From NCBI RefSeq assembly GCF_004122095.1, contig NZ_SAWZ01000012.1:1-64000 (forward strand): a stretch of DNA of 64,000 nt, given 5' to 3'. Positions 1 to 8,658 of this stretch are shown here, piece by piece. Numbering within the stretch: the stretch's first letter is position 1; each line of letters begins with the position of its first letter. The stretch is from Pseudoxanthomonas composti. Its GTDB lineage: Bacteria; Pseudomonadota; Gammaproteobacteria; Xanthomonadales; Xanthomonadaceae. Position numbers and translations under genes: made by a program. The notes beneath the pieces are model-generated. The model searched no databases, was not told the origin of the DNA, and saw only the letters and a program-made list of their open reading frames with translations.

Positions 1-136
1 TCTAACTGGCCGTGATCAAACCGTCAACACCGCGCTTTTCAGCTCGTCCCCGCCAGCGAAGCAATTCGCCGTCGGGAGCAGGAAATTATGCGAGGTCTTC
101 ACAACTTCGTCAACTTCTTTTCGAGGAAATTTTCGA
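1..136 (-). promoter_or_regulatory. Tandem strong sigma-70 promoters, probably for an rRNA operon left of the window
   Basis: On the minus strand there is a near-consensus promoter: -35 TTGACG (113-108), exactly 17 bp of spacer, and -10 CATAAT (90-85). An AT-rich, UP-element-like stretch lies just upstream (about 114-136). A second -35 TTGACG sits at 27-22. Seventeen bases on, the sequence reads TAGA and runs off the window edge, so a second -10 probably lies across position 1. Two stacked strong promoters with an UP element and no ORF behind them are typical of rrn operons. That an rRNA operon lies to the left is inference; no rRNA sequence is in the window. Confidence 0.6.
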
Positions 137-283
137 AGCGTCCTGCCCTGCAACACTCCCTCACCTTGCCCCGGTTCAACTTCGAATCAGGCCGCCGGTG
201 AAGCGGGGCGCGAAGTATGGGAGGTGATGACGATCTTGTGAAGGGGTTGGGACACTTTTTTTTCAGACCTACCCTGCCACGGC

Positions 284-314
284 GCCGAAACGCCCTCACA
301 TCAGGCGTTTCGGC
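284..314 (-). terminator. Hairpin downstream of tyrS, possible terminator
   Basis: An 11-bp perfect stem (GCCGAAACGCC / GGCGTTTCGGC, 9-nt loop) lies about 20 bp past the tyrS stop codon. No T-tract follows it on the minus strand, so it is a weak or atypical intrinsic terminator, or simply an mRNA 3'-end stabiliser. Confidence 0.4.
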
Positions 315-334
315 TTGGACCACTGCGAGTTCGA

Positions 335-1549
335 TCAGGCAGCGACAAGACGAATGCGACTGAAGTTGCGCTTGCCGACCTGAAGAATGCCTTCGAAGCC
401 CGGGACGAAGACGCGCTGTAGATCTTCGAAGACTTCGCCATCCACCCGCACCGCGCGCTCCTTGAGCTTGCGATTGGCCTCCGAGTTGCTGGGCGTCAGG
501 CCAGCGGCGGTGAGCAAGGCCGCCATGCGAACGCCTTCGGCCGGAATCACCACGTCCTGCAGTTCCAGCAGTTCTGCGTTGGCCTCACCGCGCACGACCG
601 CCTCCCATCCGGCCACGGCTTGGTCTGCGGCCGCCGCGTCGTGGAAGCGGGTGGCCAGCTCGCGCGCCAGGCGCAGCTTCACTTCGCGCGGATTCAACCG
701 ACCCGCTGCCACCTCGACCTTCAGCTGCTTGGCCTCTTCGATGGAGATATCGAAGCTCAGCAGATCGATCCAGCGCCAGGTGAGCTCGTCGCTGATCTTC
801 ATGGTCTTGGTGACGATGTCGATGGCCGGCTCGCTGATGCCGATGTAGTTGCCCAGCGACTTGGACATCTTGTTGACGCCGTCCAGGCCCTCCAGCAACG
901 GCATGGTCAGCACGATCTGCGGCTTCTGGCCGTAGTGTTCCTGCAGGCCGCGCCCCATCAGCAGGTTGAACTTCTGGTCGGTGCCGCCAAGTTCGACATC
1001 GGCCTCCAGCGCCACCGAGTCGTAGCCCTGCACCAGCGGATAGAGGAACTCATGCAGCGCGATGGACTGCTGGGCGGCGTAGCGCTTGGCGAAATCGTCG
1101 CGCTCCAGCATGCGGGCCACGGTGTGCTGGCCGGCAAGACGGATCATGTCGGCCGCCGCCATCTTGCCGAACCACTCACTATTGAAACGGACTTCGGTCT
1201 TGTCGCGGTCCAGCACCTTGAAGACCTGCTCCTCGTAGGTCCTGGCGTTGGCCAGCACGTCTTCGCGCGTGAGCGGCTTGCGGGTGACGTTCTTGCCGCT
1301 GGGGTCGCCGATCATTCCGGTGAAGTCGCCGATCAGGAAGATCACCTGATGCCCGAGCAGCTGGAACTGCCGCAGCTTGTTCAACAGCACCGTATGGCCC
1401 AGGTGCAGGTCCGGCGCGGTGGGATCGAAGCCCGCCTTGATCCGCAAGGGGCGCCCCAGCGCCAGCCGGGCCTGCAGTTCCTCGGATTTCAAAAGTTCAT
1501 CGGCACCGCGGCCGATAAGTTGGAGTGCTTCTGCGTGGGACGTGGTCAT
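335..1549 (-). CDS. tyrS: Tyrosyl-tRNA synthetase
   Basis: Cytoplasmic class I aminoacyl-tRNA synthetase that charges tRNA-Tyr with tyrosine, 404 residues. The Rossmann core carries the HIGH-type motif HLGHTV near residue 55 and the KMSKS loop ([10 protein letters not shown]) near residue 240. The C-terminus is an S4-type RNA-binding domain (about the last 60 residues, ending in FSRIRLVAA). The reading frame is open 32 codons further upstream. I place the start at ATG 1549 because MTTSHAEAL matches where synthetases of this bacterial TyrZ-like subgroup begin. It is transcribed toward the rrn-like promoters at the left edge, and away from the M23 peptidase gene. Confidence 0.96.
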   Translation of the reverse strand: MTTSHAEALQLIGRGADELLKSEELQARLALGRPLRIKAGFDPTAPDLHLGHTVLLNKLRQFQLLGHQVIFLIGDFTGMIGDPSGKNVTRKPLTREDVLANARTYEEQVFKVLDRDKTEVRFNSEWFGKMAAADMIRLAGQHTVARMLERDDFAKRYAAQQSIALHEFLYPLVQGYDSVALEADVELGGTDQKFNLLMGRGLQEHYGQKPQIVLTMPLLEGLDGVNKMSKSLGNYIGISEPAIDIVTKTMKISDELTWRWIDLLSFDISIEEAKQLKVEVAAGRLNPREVKLRLARELATRFHDAAAADQAVAGWEAVVRGEANAELLELQDVVIPAEGVRMAALLTAAGLTPSNSEANRKLKERAVRVDGEVFEDLQRVFVPGFEGILQVGKRNFSRIRLVAA

Positions 1550-1649
1550 CTTTTGATCTGAATACGCGTGAGGGAATGACAAAGGTGAACCTGCAGTTAA
1601 AGCTTCATTAAACCGTCCGGCAGCCGAAATTTCGAATCCACTCAATGGT

Positions 1650-1678
1650 TTGACGCAGGGTTTTCACGTGACTATGGT
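1650..1678 (+). promoter_or_regulatory. Sigma-70 promoter of the M23 peptidase gene
   Basis: TTGACG (1650-1655) and TATGGT (1673-1678) are separated by exactly 17 bp, in the intergenic space between divergent tyrS and the peptidase gene. The open reading frame extends back through this promoter, starting formally at the TTG inside the -35 box. This argues that translation starts downstream, at ATG 1722. Confidence 0.6.
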
Positions 1679-1721
1679 ACGACGATTGGGCTCGCTGCCT
1701 GGGCCCGGGGTGAACGACAGC

Positions 1722-3227
1722 ATGCAGACGAACGGGGACGGCAACCGCCGCAAGCAACGGTTCCGTGAACGCCTGGAGGTCCTCCGAGACTCCGAACTTC
1801 ATCGCCACGTGCGCCGCCACCTGCCTTCGGGCGGCTGGACGCGGCGGCAGTGGATCCACGCCAGCCTGTTCACCACCATCGGCATCATGGTGGCCACCAT
1901 CATCCCGGGTTTTTCCTCCGCCATCCCCGCGCCGAAGGCCACCCACGCCACGCTGGCGCTGGAGCTGCCCGAGCTGGAAGGCGATGCCGCGCAGGACCAT
2001 GCCGGCGATAGCTGGCAGACCTTGCGCATCAAGCCGGGGCAAACCTTGGGCGGCTTGTTCGAGGAGCTGGAAATCCCGGCCACGACGATGCACCAGTTCC
2101 TGGCCAACGACGACTTCAAGGCGCTGATGCGTCGCTTGAAGCCTGGCACCGAAATCAGTTTCGACATGCCCGTGGGCGGCACGCTGCGGGCCCTGCGTTA
2201 CGACCGCGACCTGTCCAGCCGGGTGGTGCTCTCGCTCAAGGGCGAGAAGGTGGTGGAGAAGGTGATCCCGCGCGAGACCACGACCCGTACCGTCGTGCTC
2301 AGCGGCAAGGTCGGCAGCTCGCTCAACCGCTCGGCGCGCAAGGCAGGGCTGACCGCCGCCAACATCAACGCGCTGACCGACGACATCTTCAAATACGACA
2401 TCGACTTCAATTCCGACCTGGACAGCGACGACCGCTTCAGCGTGGTGGTCCAGCAGACCTGGCGCGAGGGCGAGCTGGTGGCCACCGGGCCGATCGAGGC
2501 GGCGACCTTCACCGTCGACGGAAAGCTGCACTCCGGCTTCCGCTACGCGCGCCCGGGCAGCACGGCCGAATACTTCACCGCGCAGGGACGGCCGCTGAAG
2601 AAGAGCTTCATCCGCATGCCGATTCCCTATGCCCGCCTGAGTTCCAAGTTCGGCGCGCGCAAGCATCCGGTGTTGGGCACCATGCGCATGCACAAGGGTG
2701 TGGACTACGCCGCGGTGACCGGCACGCCGATCATGGCCGCGGGCGATGCCAAGGTGCAGTTCGCCGGCGTGCAGCGCGGCTACGGCAACGTGGTGATCCT
2801 GGACCACGGCCGCGGCTACACCACGCTGTACGGACACATGTCGCGCATCGGCAAGGTGCGTCCGGGCCAGCGCATCGCACAGGGCACGGTGATCGGCTAC
2901 GTCGGCTCGACCGGACTGGCGACCGGGCCGCATTTGCACTACGAATTCCGCGTCAACGGTGCGCACCGCAATCCGCTGTCGATCACCATGCCGCCGCCGG
3001 AGCCGCTGGGCGGGGCGCAGCTGGCCTCGTTCAAGACCCAGACCCGCGATGCCCTGGCGCGCATCCACACGGTGGAAAGCGCCATCTACGCGGACCTGGA
3101 GCCGGGAACGCCGGTGGAGAGCAAGGTCGATCGCGCCGCGGTCACCGAGGTCGCCGACGCCACCCCGGCCAAGGGCCAGAAGAAGGGCGGCAAGAAGAAA
3201 GCGGGCACGCGCAAGAAGCGCGGCTGA
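1722..3227 (+). CDS. M23 family metallopeptidase (MepM/YebA-like murein endopeptidase)
   Basis: Membrane-anchored periplasmic peptidoglycan hydrolase, about 501 residues from ATG 1722. A hydrophobic anchor (WIHASLFTTIGIMVATIIPG) lies around residues 40-60. It is followed by an OapA/LysM-like region (LRIKPGQTLGGLFEELEI) and a C-terminal LytM/M23 domain whose zinc-site signatures HKGVDYAA and GPHLHYEF are intact. The tail is lysine-rich (KKGGKKKAGTRKKRG). The family cleaves peptide cross-bridges in murein. Earlier in-frame starts at 1650, 1668 and 1674 exist but overlap the promoter. Neighbour anmK recycles cell-wall sugar, so the pair makes sense together. Confidence 0.9.
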   Translation: MQTNGDGNRRKQRFRERLEVLRDSELHRHVRRHLPSGGWTRRQWIHASLFTTIGIMVATIIPGFSSAIPAPKATHATLALELPELEGDAAQDHAGDSWQTLRIKPGQTLGGLFEELEIPATTMHQFLANDDFKALMRRLKPGTEISFDMPVGGTLRALRYDRDLSSRVVLSLKGEKVVEKVIPRETTTRTVVLSGKVGSSLNRSARKAGLTAANINALTDDIFKYDIDFNSDLDSDDRFSVVVQQTWREGELVATGPIEAATFTVDGKLHSGFRYARPGSTAEYFTAQGRPLKKSFIRMPIPYARLSSKFGARKHPVLGTMRMHKGVDYAAVTGTPIMAAGDAKVQFAGVQRGYGNVVILDHGRGYTTLYGHMSRIGKVRPGQRIAQGTVIGYVGSTGLATGPHLHYEFRVNGAHRNPLSITMPPPEPLGGAQLASFKTQTRDALARIHTVESAIYADLEPGTPVESKVDRAAVTEVADATPAKGQKKGGKKKAGTRKKRG

Positions 3228-3263
3228 GCACGGCGGGCCGCAGCGGCCCGCGTCGCAGATCCA

Positions 3264-3291
3264 GGGCGCAGCCATCCGGCGGCGCCCTTTT
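3264..3291 (+). terminator. Intrinsic terminator after the M23 peptidase
   Basis: A GC stem GGGCGC/GCGCCC followed directly by a T-run lies about 35 bp past the peptidase stop. A second compact stem (GCGGGCCG/CGGCCCGC) stands just before it. It also sits close to the anmK start, so it separates the two genes. Confidence 0.55.
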
Positions 3292-3321
3292 CATTGACGG
3301 CTTTGGGTGGAAGGAAAGCGC

Positions 3322-4422
3322 ATGTCCGAGTTGTTCCTTGGCCTGATGTCCGGCACCAGTGCCGACGGCATCGATGCGGCACTGGTGCGCTTCGAGGCGA
3401 CACCGCAGTTGGTGGCTGCACGCACCTACCCGTGGGTCCCGGAGCTGCGCGCGCAGCTGGTCGCGCTGGGCCAGGGCGGGGACGTGACTTCTTTGGATGC
3501 GCTGGGCGAGCTGGAGACGCGGATCGGCCTGGCCTTCGCCGAGGCGGCCAATGCCTTGATGCGCGAGGCGGAGGTCGCCCCGGCCTCGGTGCGGGCGATC
3601 GGGTCGCACGGCCAGACCGTGCGCCATCGGCCCGCTGCCCGGCACCCCTTCACCTGGCAGATGGGCGATGCCAGCGTGCTGGCCGAGCGGTGCGGCATCA
3701 CCACGGTGGCCGACTTCCGCCGCCGCGACGTCGCCGCCGGGGGCCAGGGCGCGCCGCTGATGCCGGCCTTCCATGCGGCCATGCTGCACGCGCAGACCGA
3801 GGACCGGGCGGTGCTAAACCTGGGTGGCATCGGCAACTTCACCCTGCTACCGACGAGCGGGCAGGTCCTGGGCTTCGACACCGGCCCGGCCAATGCCCTG
3901 ATGGACGCCTGGTGCGAGCGTCACACCGGGCAGGCCTTCGACGCGTCCGGCGCGTTTGCCGCCAGCGGCCAGGTGCACGCCGGTCTGCTGCAGCGGCTGC
4001 TGGACGATGCGTGGTTCGCGCTGCCTCCGCCGAAAAGCACCGGGCGCGAGCAGTTCCATCTGGACTGGGTCGAGGCGGCACTGCAGGCGCTGGCGGTGTC
4101 GCCCGCCGACGTCCAGGCCACGCTGCTGGAACTGAGTGCGCAAACAGTGACCGATGCGCTGAAGGCGACCCAGCCGGGCACACGGCGCGTGCTGGTCTGT
4201 GGCGGCGGGGTCCACAACCCGCGGCTGCTGGATCGCATCGCGGCGCACCTGCCCGAGGTGGTCGTCGAATCGACCGCGGTGCATGGGCTGGACCCGGATT
4301 ACGTGGAAGCCATGGGGTTCGCCTGGCTGGCGCGGGAAACCCTGGCCGGGCGGCCCGGCAACCTGCCCTCGGTCACCGGCGCGGCGGGTCCGCGGGTGCT
4401 GGGCGCCATCCATCCGGCGTGA
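3322..4422 (+). CDS. anmK: Anhydro-N-acetylmuramic acid kinase
   Basis: Cytoplasmic kinase of murein recycling that hydrates and phosphorylates 1,6-anhydro-MurNAc to MurNAc-6-phosphate; 366 residues from ATG 3322. The N-terminus has the family nucleotide-binding signature [17 protein letters not shown]. Further conserved stretches are [43 protein letters not shown] and the C-terminal [16 protein letters not shown] at 3307 is in frame, but a purine-rich ribosome site (GGAAGGAAAG) just before ATG 3322 favours the later start. It is tandem with the M23 peptidase gene and convergent with gloA. Confidence 0.95.
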   Translation: MSELFLGLMSGTSADGIDAALVRFEATPQLVAARTYPWVPELRAQLVALGQGGDVTSLDALGELETRIGLAFAEAANALMREAEVAPASVRAIGSHGQTVRHRPAARHPFTWQMGDASVLAERCGITTVADFRRRDVAAGGQGAPLMPAFHAAMLHAQTEDRAVLNLGGIGNFTLLPTSGQVLGFDTGPANALMDAWCERHTGQAFDASGAFAASGQVHAGLLQRLLDDAWFALPPPKSTGREQFHLDWVEAALQALAVSPADVQATLLELSAQTVTDALKATQPGTRRVLVCGGGVHNPRLLDRIAAHLPEVVVESTAVHGLDPDYVEAMGFAWLARETLAGRPGNLPSVTGAAGPRVLGAIHPA

Positions 4423-4490
4423 CCCCGGCCGGGCGCTGATGCGCCAGCGCAGCGGGTCGGGCGCGGGACATTGCGCGACCCTTCAGGCGC

Positions 4491-5024
4491 TCAACGGCCG
4501 AGGTTGGCGTTGAGTTCCGGCTGCACGATCTCGATCCAGTAGCCGTCCGGGTCCTTCACGAAGGCCACGTCCTTCATTTTGCCCTGGTCCGGGCGCTTGA
4601 CGAAGGTCACCTCATTCGCATCGAACCAGGCCACGGCCTTGGCCAGGTCCGGGACGGCGAAGCAGATGTGGCCGAAACCCTGCGGCTGGGCGTTGCCATC
4701 GTGGTACTTGAAGTCGGCCTGTTCCTCGGTCCCCCAGTTGTGGGTCAGCTCCAGCAGGCCACGCTGGCCGAAGGTCCAGACCGTGCGCGCGCCAATGTCT
4801 TCCGGCACCTGCTCGTGCGTGTCCAGCTTGGCCAGGAAGAACAGCGAGAAGGCCATCTCGGGGAAGTCCAGCTTGCGCAGCAGCGACATGCCGAACACGC
4901 GCGTGTAGAAGGCCAGTGACACCGCCGGGTCCTTCACCCGCAGCATGGTGTGGTTGAGGACGAAGCCCTCGCTGTCGGCGGTGGGCGCGTGCACGCCGGG
5001 CTGCTGCTCGGTGGTGAATGCCAT
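4491..5024 (-). CDS. gloA: Lactoylglutathione lyase (glyoxalase I)
   Basis: Cytoplasmic detoxification enzyme that converts the methylglyoxal-glutathione hemithioacetal to S-lactoylglutathione; 177 residues. A vicinal-oxygen-chelate fold is recognisable from LNHTMLRVKDPAVSLAFYT near the N-terminus, ELTHNWG in the middle, and GFGHICFAVPDL followed by FVKDPDGYWIEIVQ at the end. These supply the expected His/Glu metal ligands. The length matches the longer gamma-proteobacterial/eukaryotic-type glyoxalase I rather than the ~135-residue form. It is convergent with anmK. Confidence 0.95.
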   Translation of the reverse strand: MAFTTEQQPGVHAPTADSEGFVLNHTMLRVKDPAVSLAFYTRVFGMSLLRKLDFPEMAFSLFFLAKLDTHEQVPEDIGARTVWTFGQRGLLELTHNWGTEEQADFKYHDGNAQPQGFGHICFAVPDLAKAVAWFDANEVTFVKRPDQGKMKDVAFVKDPDGYWIEIVQPELNANLGR

Positions 5025-5508
5025 GGGAGGTCTCGTTGGGGATGCGGGGCGCCGCGGGCCGTGGAGGGTAACGCAGGGCTGCGGATGCGCGTGCAGTCGT
5101 GCGGCCCTTGCGCGTCAACCCTGTGTATCACGCGTGCGTCTTCGGTCGTTGGACCGGCATGGCAGCGGAGCGCCTCGCGCGTGCTTCTTCAGATCTCGCG
5201 CGATGAGCGACATGCCGGACGACGCGCCGTGAACTGGGGTGACGGGTCGACGCGCTTGGCACCGGGCAACATCGCTTTCGACACGGCGTAGCAGAAGTTG
5301 TCGGTCCCTTGATGCGACGCGCTGCTTCGCAGGCATTGCGCGAGCCAGTGTCGGACGGACTCGCGGCACAAGACGCTGCACATCTTCACTGCAGGCCACG
5401 CCATGCCAGGCAAGCCCGCGCTGAAAAGGTCGCCACTCGCAGACAGCCCAGTGTCAGCGCTGTCCGGCGAGCAAGTGGCCCGGCGCGGCAGGGCGCCAGG
5501 CCCCTCCG
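5025..5508. other. Intergenic stretch without a supportable gene
   Basis: About 480 bp between gloA and the small RHH gene. Short open frames exist on both strands, for example 5115-5399 and 5189-5413 on the minus strand. They overlap one another and show no recognisable domain and no convincing ribosome site. It could be a decayed gene, but nothing identifies it. Confidence 0.5.
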
Positions 5509-5733
5509 TCAGAAACCCTGGCCCTGCGGCAGCTGCCTGAGCGCGGCGATGGCTTCGGACAGGGCGTGGACCTCCCCGCTCTCCAGGCCGCCGCGGACCT
5601 GGCTCTCCAGGACGAACAGGCCCTGCTCGATCACCGCGGTGAGCGTTTCCTCCATGGCCCAGCCACGGGCTTCGGCGATGCGCGCGATACGGTCCTTGAG
5701 CAGCGGGTCAAGCGTCTGGGCAACTGAAGTCAT
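5509..5733 (-). CDS. Small ribbon-helix-helix (CopG/Arc-like) protein
   Basis: A 74-residue protein with an N-terminal RHH-like pattern: TSVAQTLDPLLKDRIARIA as strand and first helix, then a turn and a second helix (MEETLTAVIEQGLFVLESQV). RHH proteins are dimeric DNA-binding regulators or antitoxins. Its ATG overlaps the TGA of the upstream transporter gene (ATGA), so it is translationally coupled as the last gene of the xth-ampG-RHH unit. No toxin gene follows; the next 480 bp have no supported ORF. The DNA-binding role is inferred from fold pattern only. Confidence 0.65.
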   Translation of the reverse strand: MTSVAQTLDPLLKDRIARIAEARGWAMEETLTAVIEQGLFVLESQVRGGLESGEVHALSEAIAALRQLPQGQGF

Positions 5734-7052
5734 GGCGTGTCCGTTGTGCTTGCGGGTTCGGCTTCCTTGATATGACGCCAAAGCCAGGCAAGCAAGGCCA
5801 GCGCCGGCACGATGGTCATCGCGCTGAGGAAGAAGAAGGTGCTGTAGGAGGTGGCTTCCACCAGGTAACCGGAGAAGCTGCCGCTGAACTTGCCCGGCAG
5901 ATTGGCCAAGGACACCAGCAGGGCGAACTGGGTAGCGGTGAAGTTGCGGTCGGTCAGGGACGACATGAAGGCGACGATGACCGTGCCGGCGAAGCCCTGG
6001 CACAGGTTGTCGGCGCTGATGGCCAGGTAGAACGCCCACAGCTGGCCGGGATTGTGCGCCATCAGCAGGAAGGCCAGGTTCGAGAAAGCCACGCCCAGCG
6101 CCGCCACCAACAGCATCTTGCGATAGCCGAAGTACGCCACCGCGCCACCGCCGAGGAACGCCCCGAGGATGCCCATCCAGATCCCGAAGACCTTGGCCAC
6201 CGTGGCGATCTCGGCCTTGGTGTAGCCGCTGTCCAGATAGAAGGGCCCGGCCATCACGCCGATGACCTGATCGGGGAACTTGTAGATACCGACGAACACG
6301 AGCACCACGATGGAAAAGGCCACACCATGGCTAGAGAAGAAGCTGCTGATCGGCTCCCAGAACGCCTGCGCGGCATCGACCCGGCGGATCTGCTCGCCCT
6401 CGGGCCGCGGCGGTTCACGGCACAGCAGCGTGGTCAGGATGGGCAGCAGCATCAGTCCGGCCATCGCGGCATATGCCCACTGCCAGTCGACGAAATCGGC
6501 CACGTACAGCGCCCCGGCCCCGCCCAGGATCAGCCCGATGCGATAGCCGAGGGTGTAGGTGGCGGCCAGCGCGGCCTGCGCGTTCTTCGGGGCGATCTCG
6601 ATGCGGTAGGCATCGACCACCGAGTCCTGGGTGGCGCCGGCAAACGAAGCGACCAGCACCCAGACCACCAGCCACCACACGCCTTGCTCAGGGTGCGTGG
6701 CGCCGATGGCGAACAGCCCGACCAGCACGGTGACCTGCGAGAACAGCAGCCAGGAACGGCGGCGGCCCATCGCGCCCAGTCCGGGAAAAGCGAAGCGGTC
6801 GATCAACGGCGCCCACACGAACTTCAGCAGGTAGAAGAAGCTCGCCAGGCTGATCAGCCCGATGCTGCCCAGGTCCAGGCCGACATCGCGCAAGCGCGTG
6901 GACAGCGTTTGCGATGCGATCAACAGGAACGGCAGGCCGCTGCCGAAGCCCAGCACCGCCATCGTCAGTGCCGCCGGCGTGGCGAAGGCGCGACGGATGC
7001 CTTGCCAGCCCTTGTAGGACGGCGCCTGCGTCGACGCGACCGGTGCACTCAC
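5730..7052 (-). CDS. ampG: AmpG-family muropeptide MFS transporter
   Basis: Inner-membrane major facilitator of about 440 residues. The N-terminus SYKGWQGIRRAFATPAAL, then GFGSGLPFLLI and the loop FVWAPLIDRFAFPGLG, is the AmpG/PAT signature. This family imports anhydro-muropeptides released during wall turnover. The start is taken as a GTG overlapping the xth stop (GTGA, 4 nt); the longer open frame upstream only shadows xth. The 3' end overlaps the RHH gene by 4 nt. AmpG is a logical partner of AnmK 1.3 kb away. Pairing with xth in one transcript is presumably historical rather than functional. Confidence 0.88.
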   Translation of the reverse strand: MSAPVASTQAPSYKGWQGIRRAFATPAALTMAVLGFGSGLPFLLIASQTLSTRLRDVGLDLGSIGLISLASFFYLLKFVWAPLIDRFAFPGLGAMGRRRSWLLFSQVTVLVGLFAIGATHPEQGVWWLVVWVLVASFAGATQDSVVDAYRIEIAPKNAQAALAATYTLGYRIGLILGGAGALYVADFVDWQWAYAAMAGLMLLPILTTLLCREPPRPEGEQIRRVDAAQAFWEPISSFFSSHGVAFSIVVLVFVGIYKFPDQVIGVMAGPFYLDSGYTKAEIATVAKVFGIWMGILGAFLGGGAVAYFGYRKMLLVAALGVAFSNLAFLLMAHNPGQLWAFYLAISADNLCQGFAGTVIVAFMSSLTDRNFTATQFALLVSLANLPGKFSGSFSGYLVEATSYSTFFFLSAMTIVPALALLAWLWRHIKEAEPASTTDTP

Positions 7053-7849
7053 TCGGCGTAGTCCACGGTGAACGGCGCGTGGTCGGAGAAGCGCTGCTCG
7101 CGGTAGATCGCGCAGCGTTGCAGGCGATCGCGCAGGCCCGGGGTGACGAACTGGTAGTCGATGCGCCACCCCACGTCGTTGGCGCGCGCCGCGCCGCGGT
7201 TGGACCACCAGGTGTAATCCTGGCCCTGCGGATGCAGCACGCGGTAGGCATCGACCCAGCCACGGCCACTGCCGGCATCGGCATCCTCAAGCACGTCGGC
7301 GCACAGGCCGTTGAGCCAGTCGCGCTCGGGGGGCAGGCAACCGGAGTTCTTCTGGTTGGATTTCCAGTTCTTGATGTCCAGCGCGCTGCGCACGATGTTC
7401 CAGTCGCCGCACAGCACGTACTCGCGGCCGCTGGCCAGCCACTGCTCCAGAATCGGCCGTAGCCAGGCCATGACCCTGAACTTGTACTCCTGCCGGATCT
7501 CGCCGGAAGAGCCGGAGGGGATGTAGAAGGACACCACACTCAGGTTGCCGTAGCGCGCCTCGATGTAGCGGCCTTCCTCGTCGAACTCGGCCCAGCCCAG
7601 CGCCGTGCGCACCTCGTCCGGCTCGCGCCTGCTGTAGATCGCCACGCCGCTGTAGCCCTTCTTCGTGGTGGCATCGCGGAACCAGGCCTTGTAGCCCTCG
7701 GGCAGGAAGGTCGGACCGGTGAGCTGGTGCTCCTGGGCCTTGGTCTCCTGGATGCACAGCACGTCGGCGTCCTGCTGGCTGAACCAGTCGAAGAAGCCCT
7801 TGGTGGCGGCGGAGCGAAGCCCGTTGGCGTTGAAGCTGATGATGCGCAT
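7049..7849 (-). CDS. xth: Exodeoxyribonuclease III (AP endonuclease)
   Basis: DNA-repair nuclease of the EEP superfamily, 266 residues. It starts MRIISFNANGLRSA, with the Mg-binding Glu in IQETKAQ, then GYSGVAIYSR, LCGDWNIVRSALDIKNW (Asp/Asn catalytic residues), RIDYQFVTPGL, and the terminal SDHAPFTVDYAE with the catalytic Asp-His pair. An in-frame ATG 12 codons upstream is open but lies outside the conserved start. It is transcribed divergently from pyrE across about 120 bp, an arrangement common in Xanthomonadaceae. It heads the overlapping operon with ampG and the RHH gene. Confidence 0.95.
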   Translation of the reverse strand: MRIISFNANGLRSAATKGFFDWFSQQDADVLCIQETKAQEHQLTGPTFLPEGYKAWFRDATTKKGYSGVAIYSRREPDEVRTALGWAEFDEEGRYIEARYGNLSVVSFYIPSGSSGEIRQEYKFRVMAWLRPILEQWLASGREYVLCGDWNIVRSALDIKNWKSNQKNSGCLPPERDWLNGLCADVLEDADAGSGRGWVDAYRVLHPQGQDYTWWSNRGAARANDVGWRIDYQFVTPGLRDRLQRCAIYREQRFSDHAPFTVDYAE

Positions 7850-7967
7850 TGCGTGCCGTGCGTGAGCGAAACCGGCGCCCAGCATACCGCCGCGGCCGAC
7901 GACAGGCCTGCCATCGGCCCCGCGGGTTGCTACGCTGTCCTCCCCTGCACGCCCCCACCCGAGCCCC

Positions 7968-8642
7968 GTGAACGACTACCGCTCCCGCTTCCTGCAGCTG
8001 GCCCTGCATGCCAACGCCCTGCGCTTTGGCGAATTCACCCTCAAATCCGGTCGCATCAGCCCGTACTTCTTCAATGCCGGGCGCTTCGACCGCGGCCAGG
8101 CGCTGGCGACGCTGGCGACCTGCTACGCCGATGCGATCGAGGCCTCCGGGGTCCAGTTCGACCTGCTGTTCGGCCCGGCCTACAAGGGCATTCCGCTGGC
8201 GTCGGCGCTGGGCGTGGAGTTCGCCCGCCGTGGCCGCGACCTGCCGATCGCCTTCAACCGCAAGGAGGCCAAGGACCACGGCGAGGGCGGCATGCTGATC
8301 GGCGCGCCGCTGGAAGAGCGCCGGGTGCTGATCGTGGATGACGTGATCACCGCCGGCACCGCCATCCGCGAGGCGCTGGGCCTGATCCGCGCTGGCGGCG
8401 GTGAGCCGGCGGGCATCGTGGTGGCCCTGGACCGCCAGGAGATGCTGGGCGATCCGGCCAGCGGCCAGGCGCGGCGCTCGGCGGCGCAGGCCGTGGCCGA
8501 GGAGACCAGCGTTCCCGTGACCGCGGTCGCGACCCTGTCCGACCTGCTTGCATTCGCCGGGGAAAACGCCGACCTTGTGCGCCACCGCGACCAGCTGCTC
8601 GCCTACCGGGCGCGCTACGGCAGCGGCCACTCGGACACATGA
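7968..8642 (+). CDS. pyrE: Orotate phosphoribosyltransferase
   Basis: Pyrimidine biosynthesis enzyme that transfers the PRPP ribose-phosphate to orotate to give OMP. It is 224 residues, beginning at a GTG with residues NDYRSRFLQLALHANAL. The PRPP-binding motif is VLIVDDVITAGTAIREA near residue 125. The orotate-site stretch FGEFTLKSGRISPYFFNAG lies near the N-terminus, and FNRKEAKDHGEGG carries the catalytic-loop lysine. The length fits the family. It is divergent from xth and followed after 16 bp by the secreted DUF4124 gene. Confidence 0.95.
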   Translation: MNDYRSRFLQLALHANALRFGEFTLKSGRISPYFFNAGRFDRGQALATLATCYADAIEASGVQFDLLFGPAYKGIPLASALGVEFARRGRDLPIAFNRKEAKDHGEGGMLIGAPLEERRVLIVDDVITAGTAIREALGLIRAGGGEPAGIVVALDRQEMLGDPASGQARRSAAQAVAEETSVPVTAVATLSDLLAFAGENADLVRHRDQLLAYRARYGSGHSDT

Positions 8643-8658
8643 CAGCAGGGGGCTGTTG

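Noticed and set aside
1608-3275. 555-codon minus-strand open frame opposite the M23 peptidase
   Set aside because: Antisense shadow with low-complexity composition; the plus-strand peptidase has intact zinc motifs.
5115-5413. Possible decayed gene upstream of gloA
   Set aside because: Two overlapping minus-strand frames have no domain, no ribosome site and no clear composition signal.
5509-5733. Complete toxin-antitoxin module
   Set aside because: Only an RHH, antitoxin-like protein is visible; no toxin ORF is on either side, and the gene is coupled to ampG.
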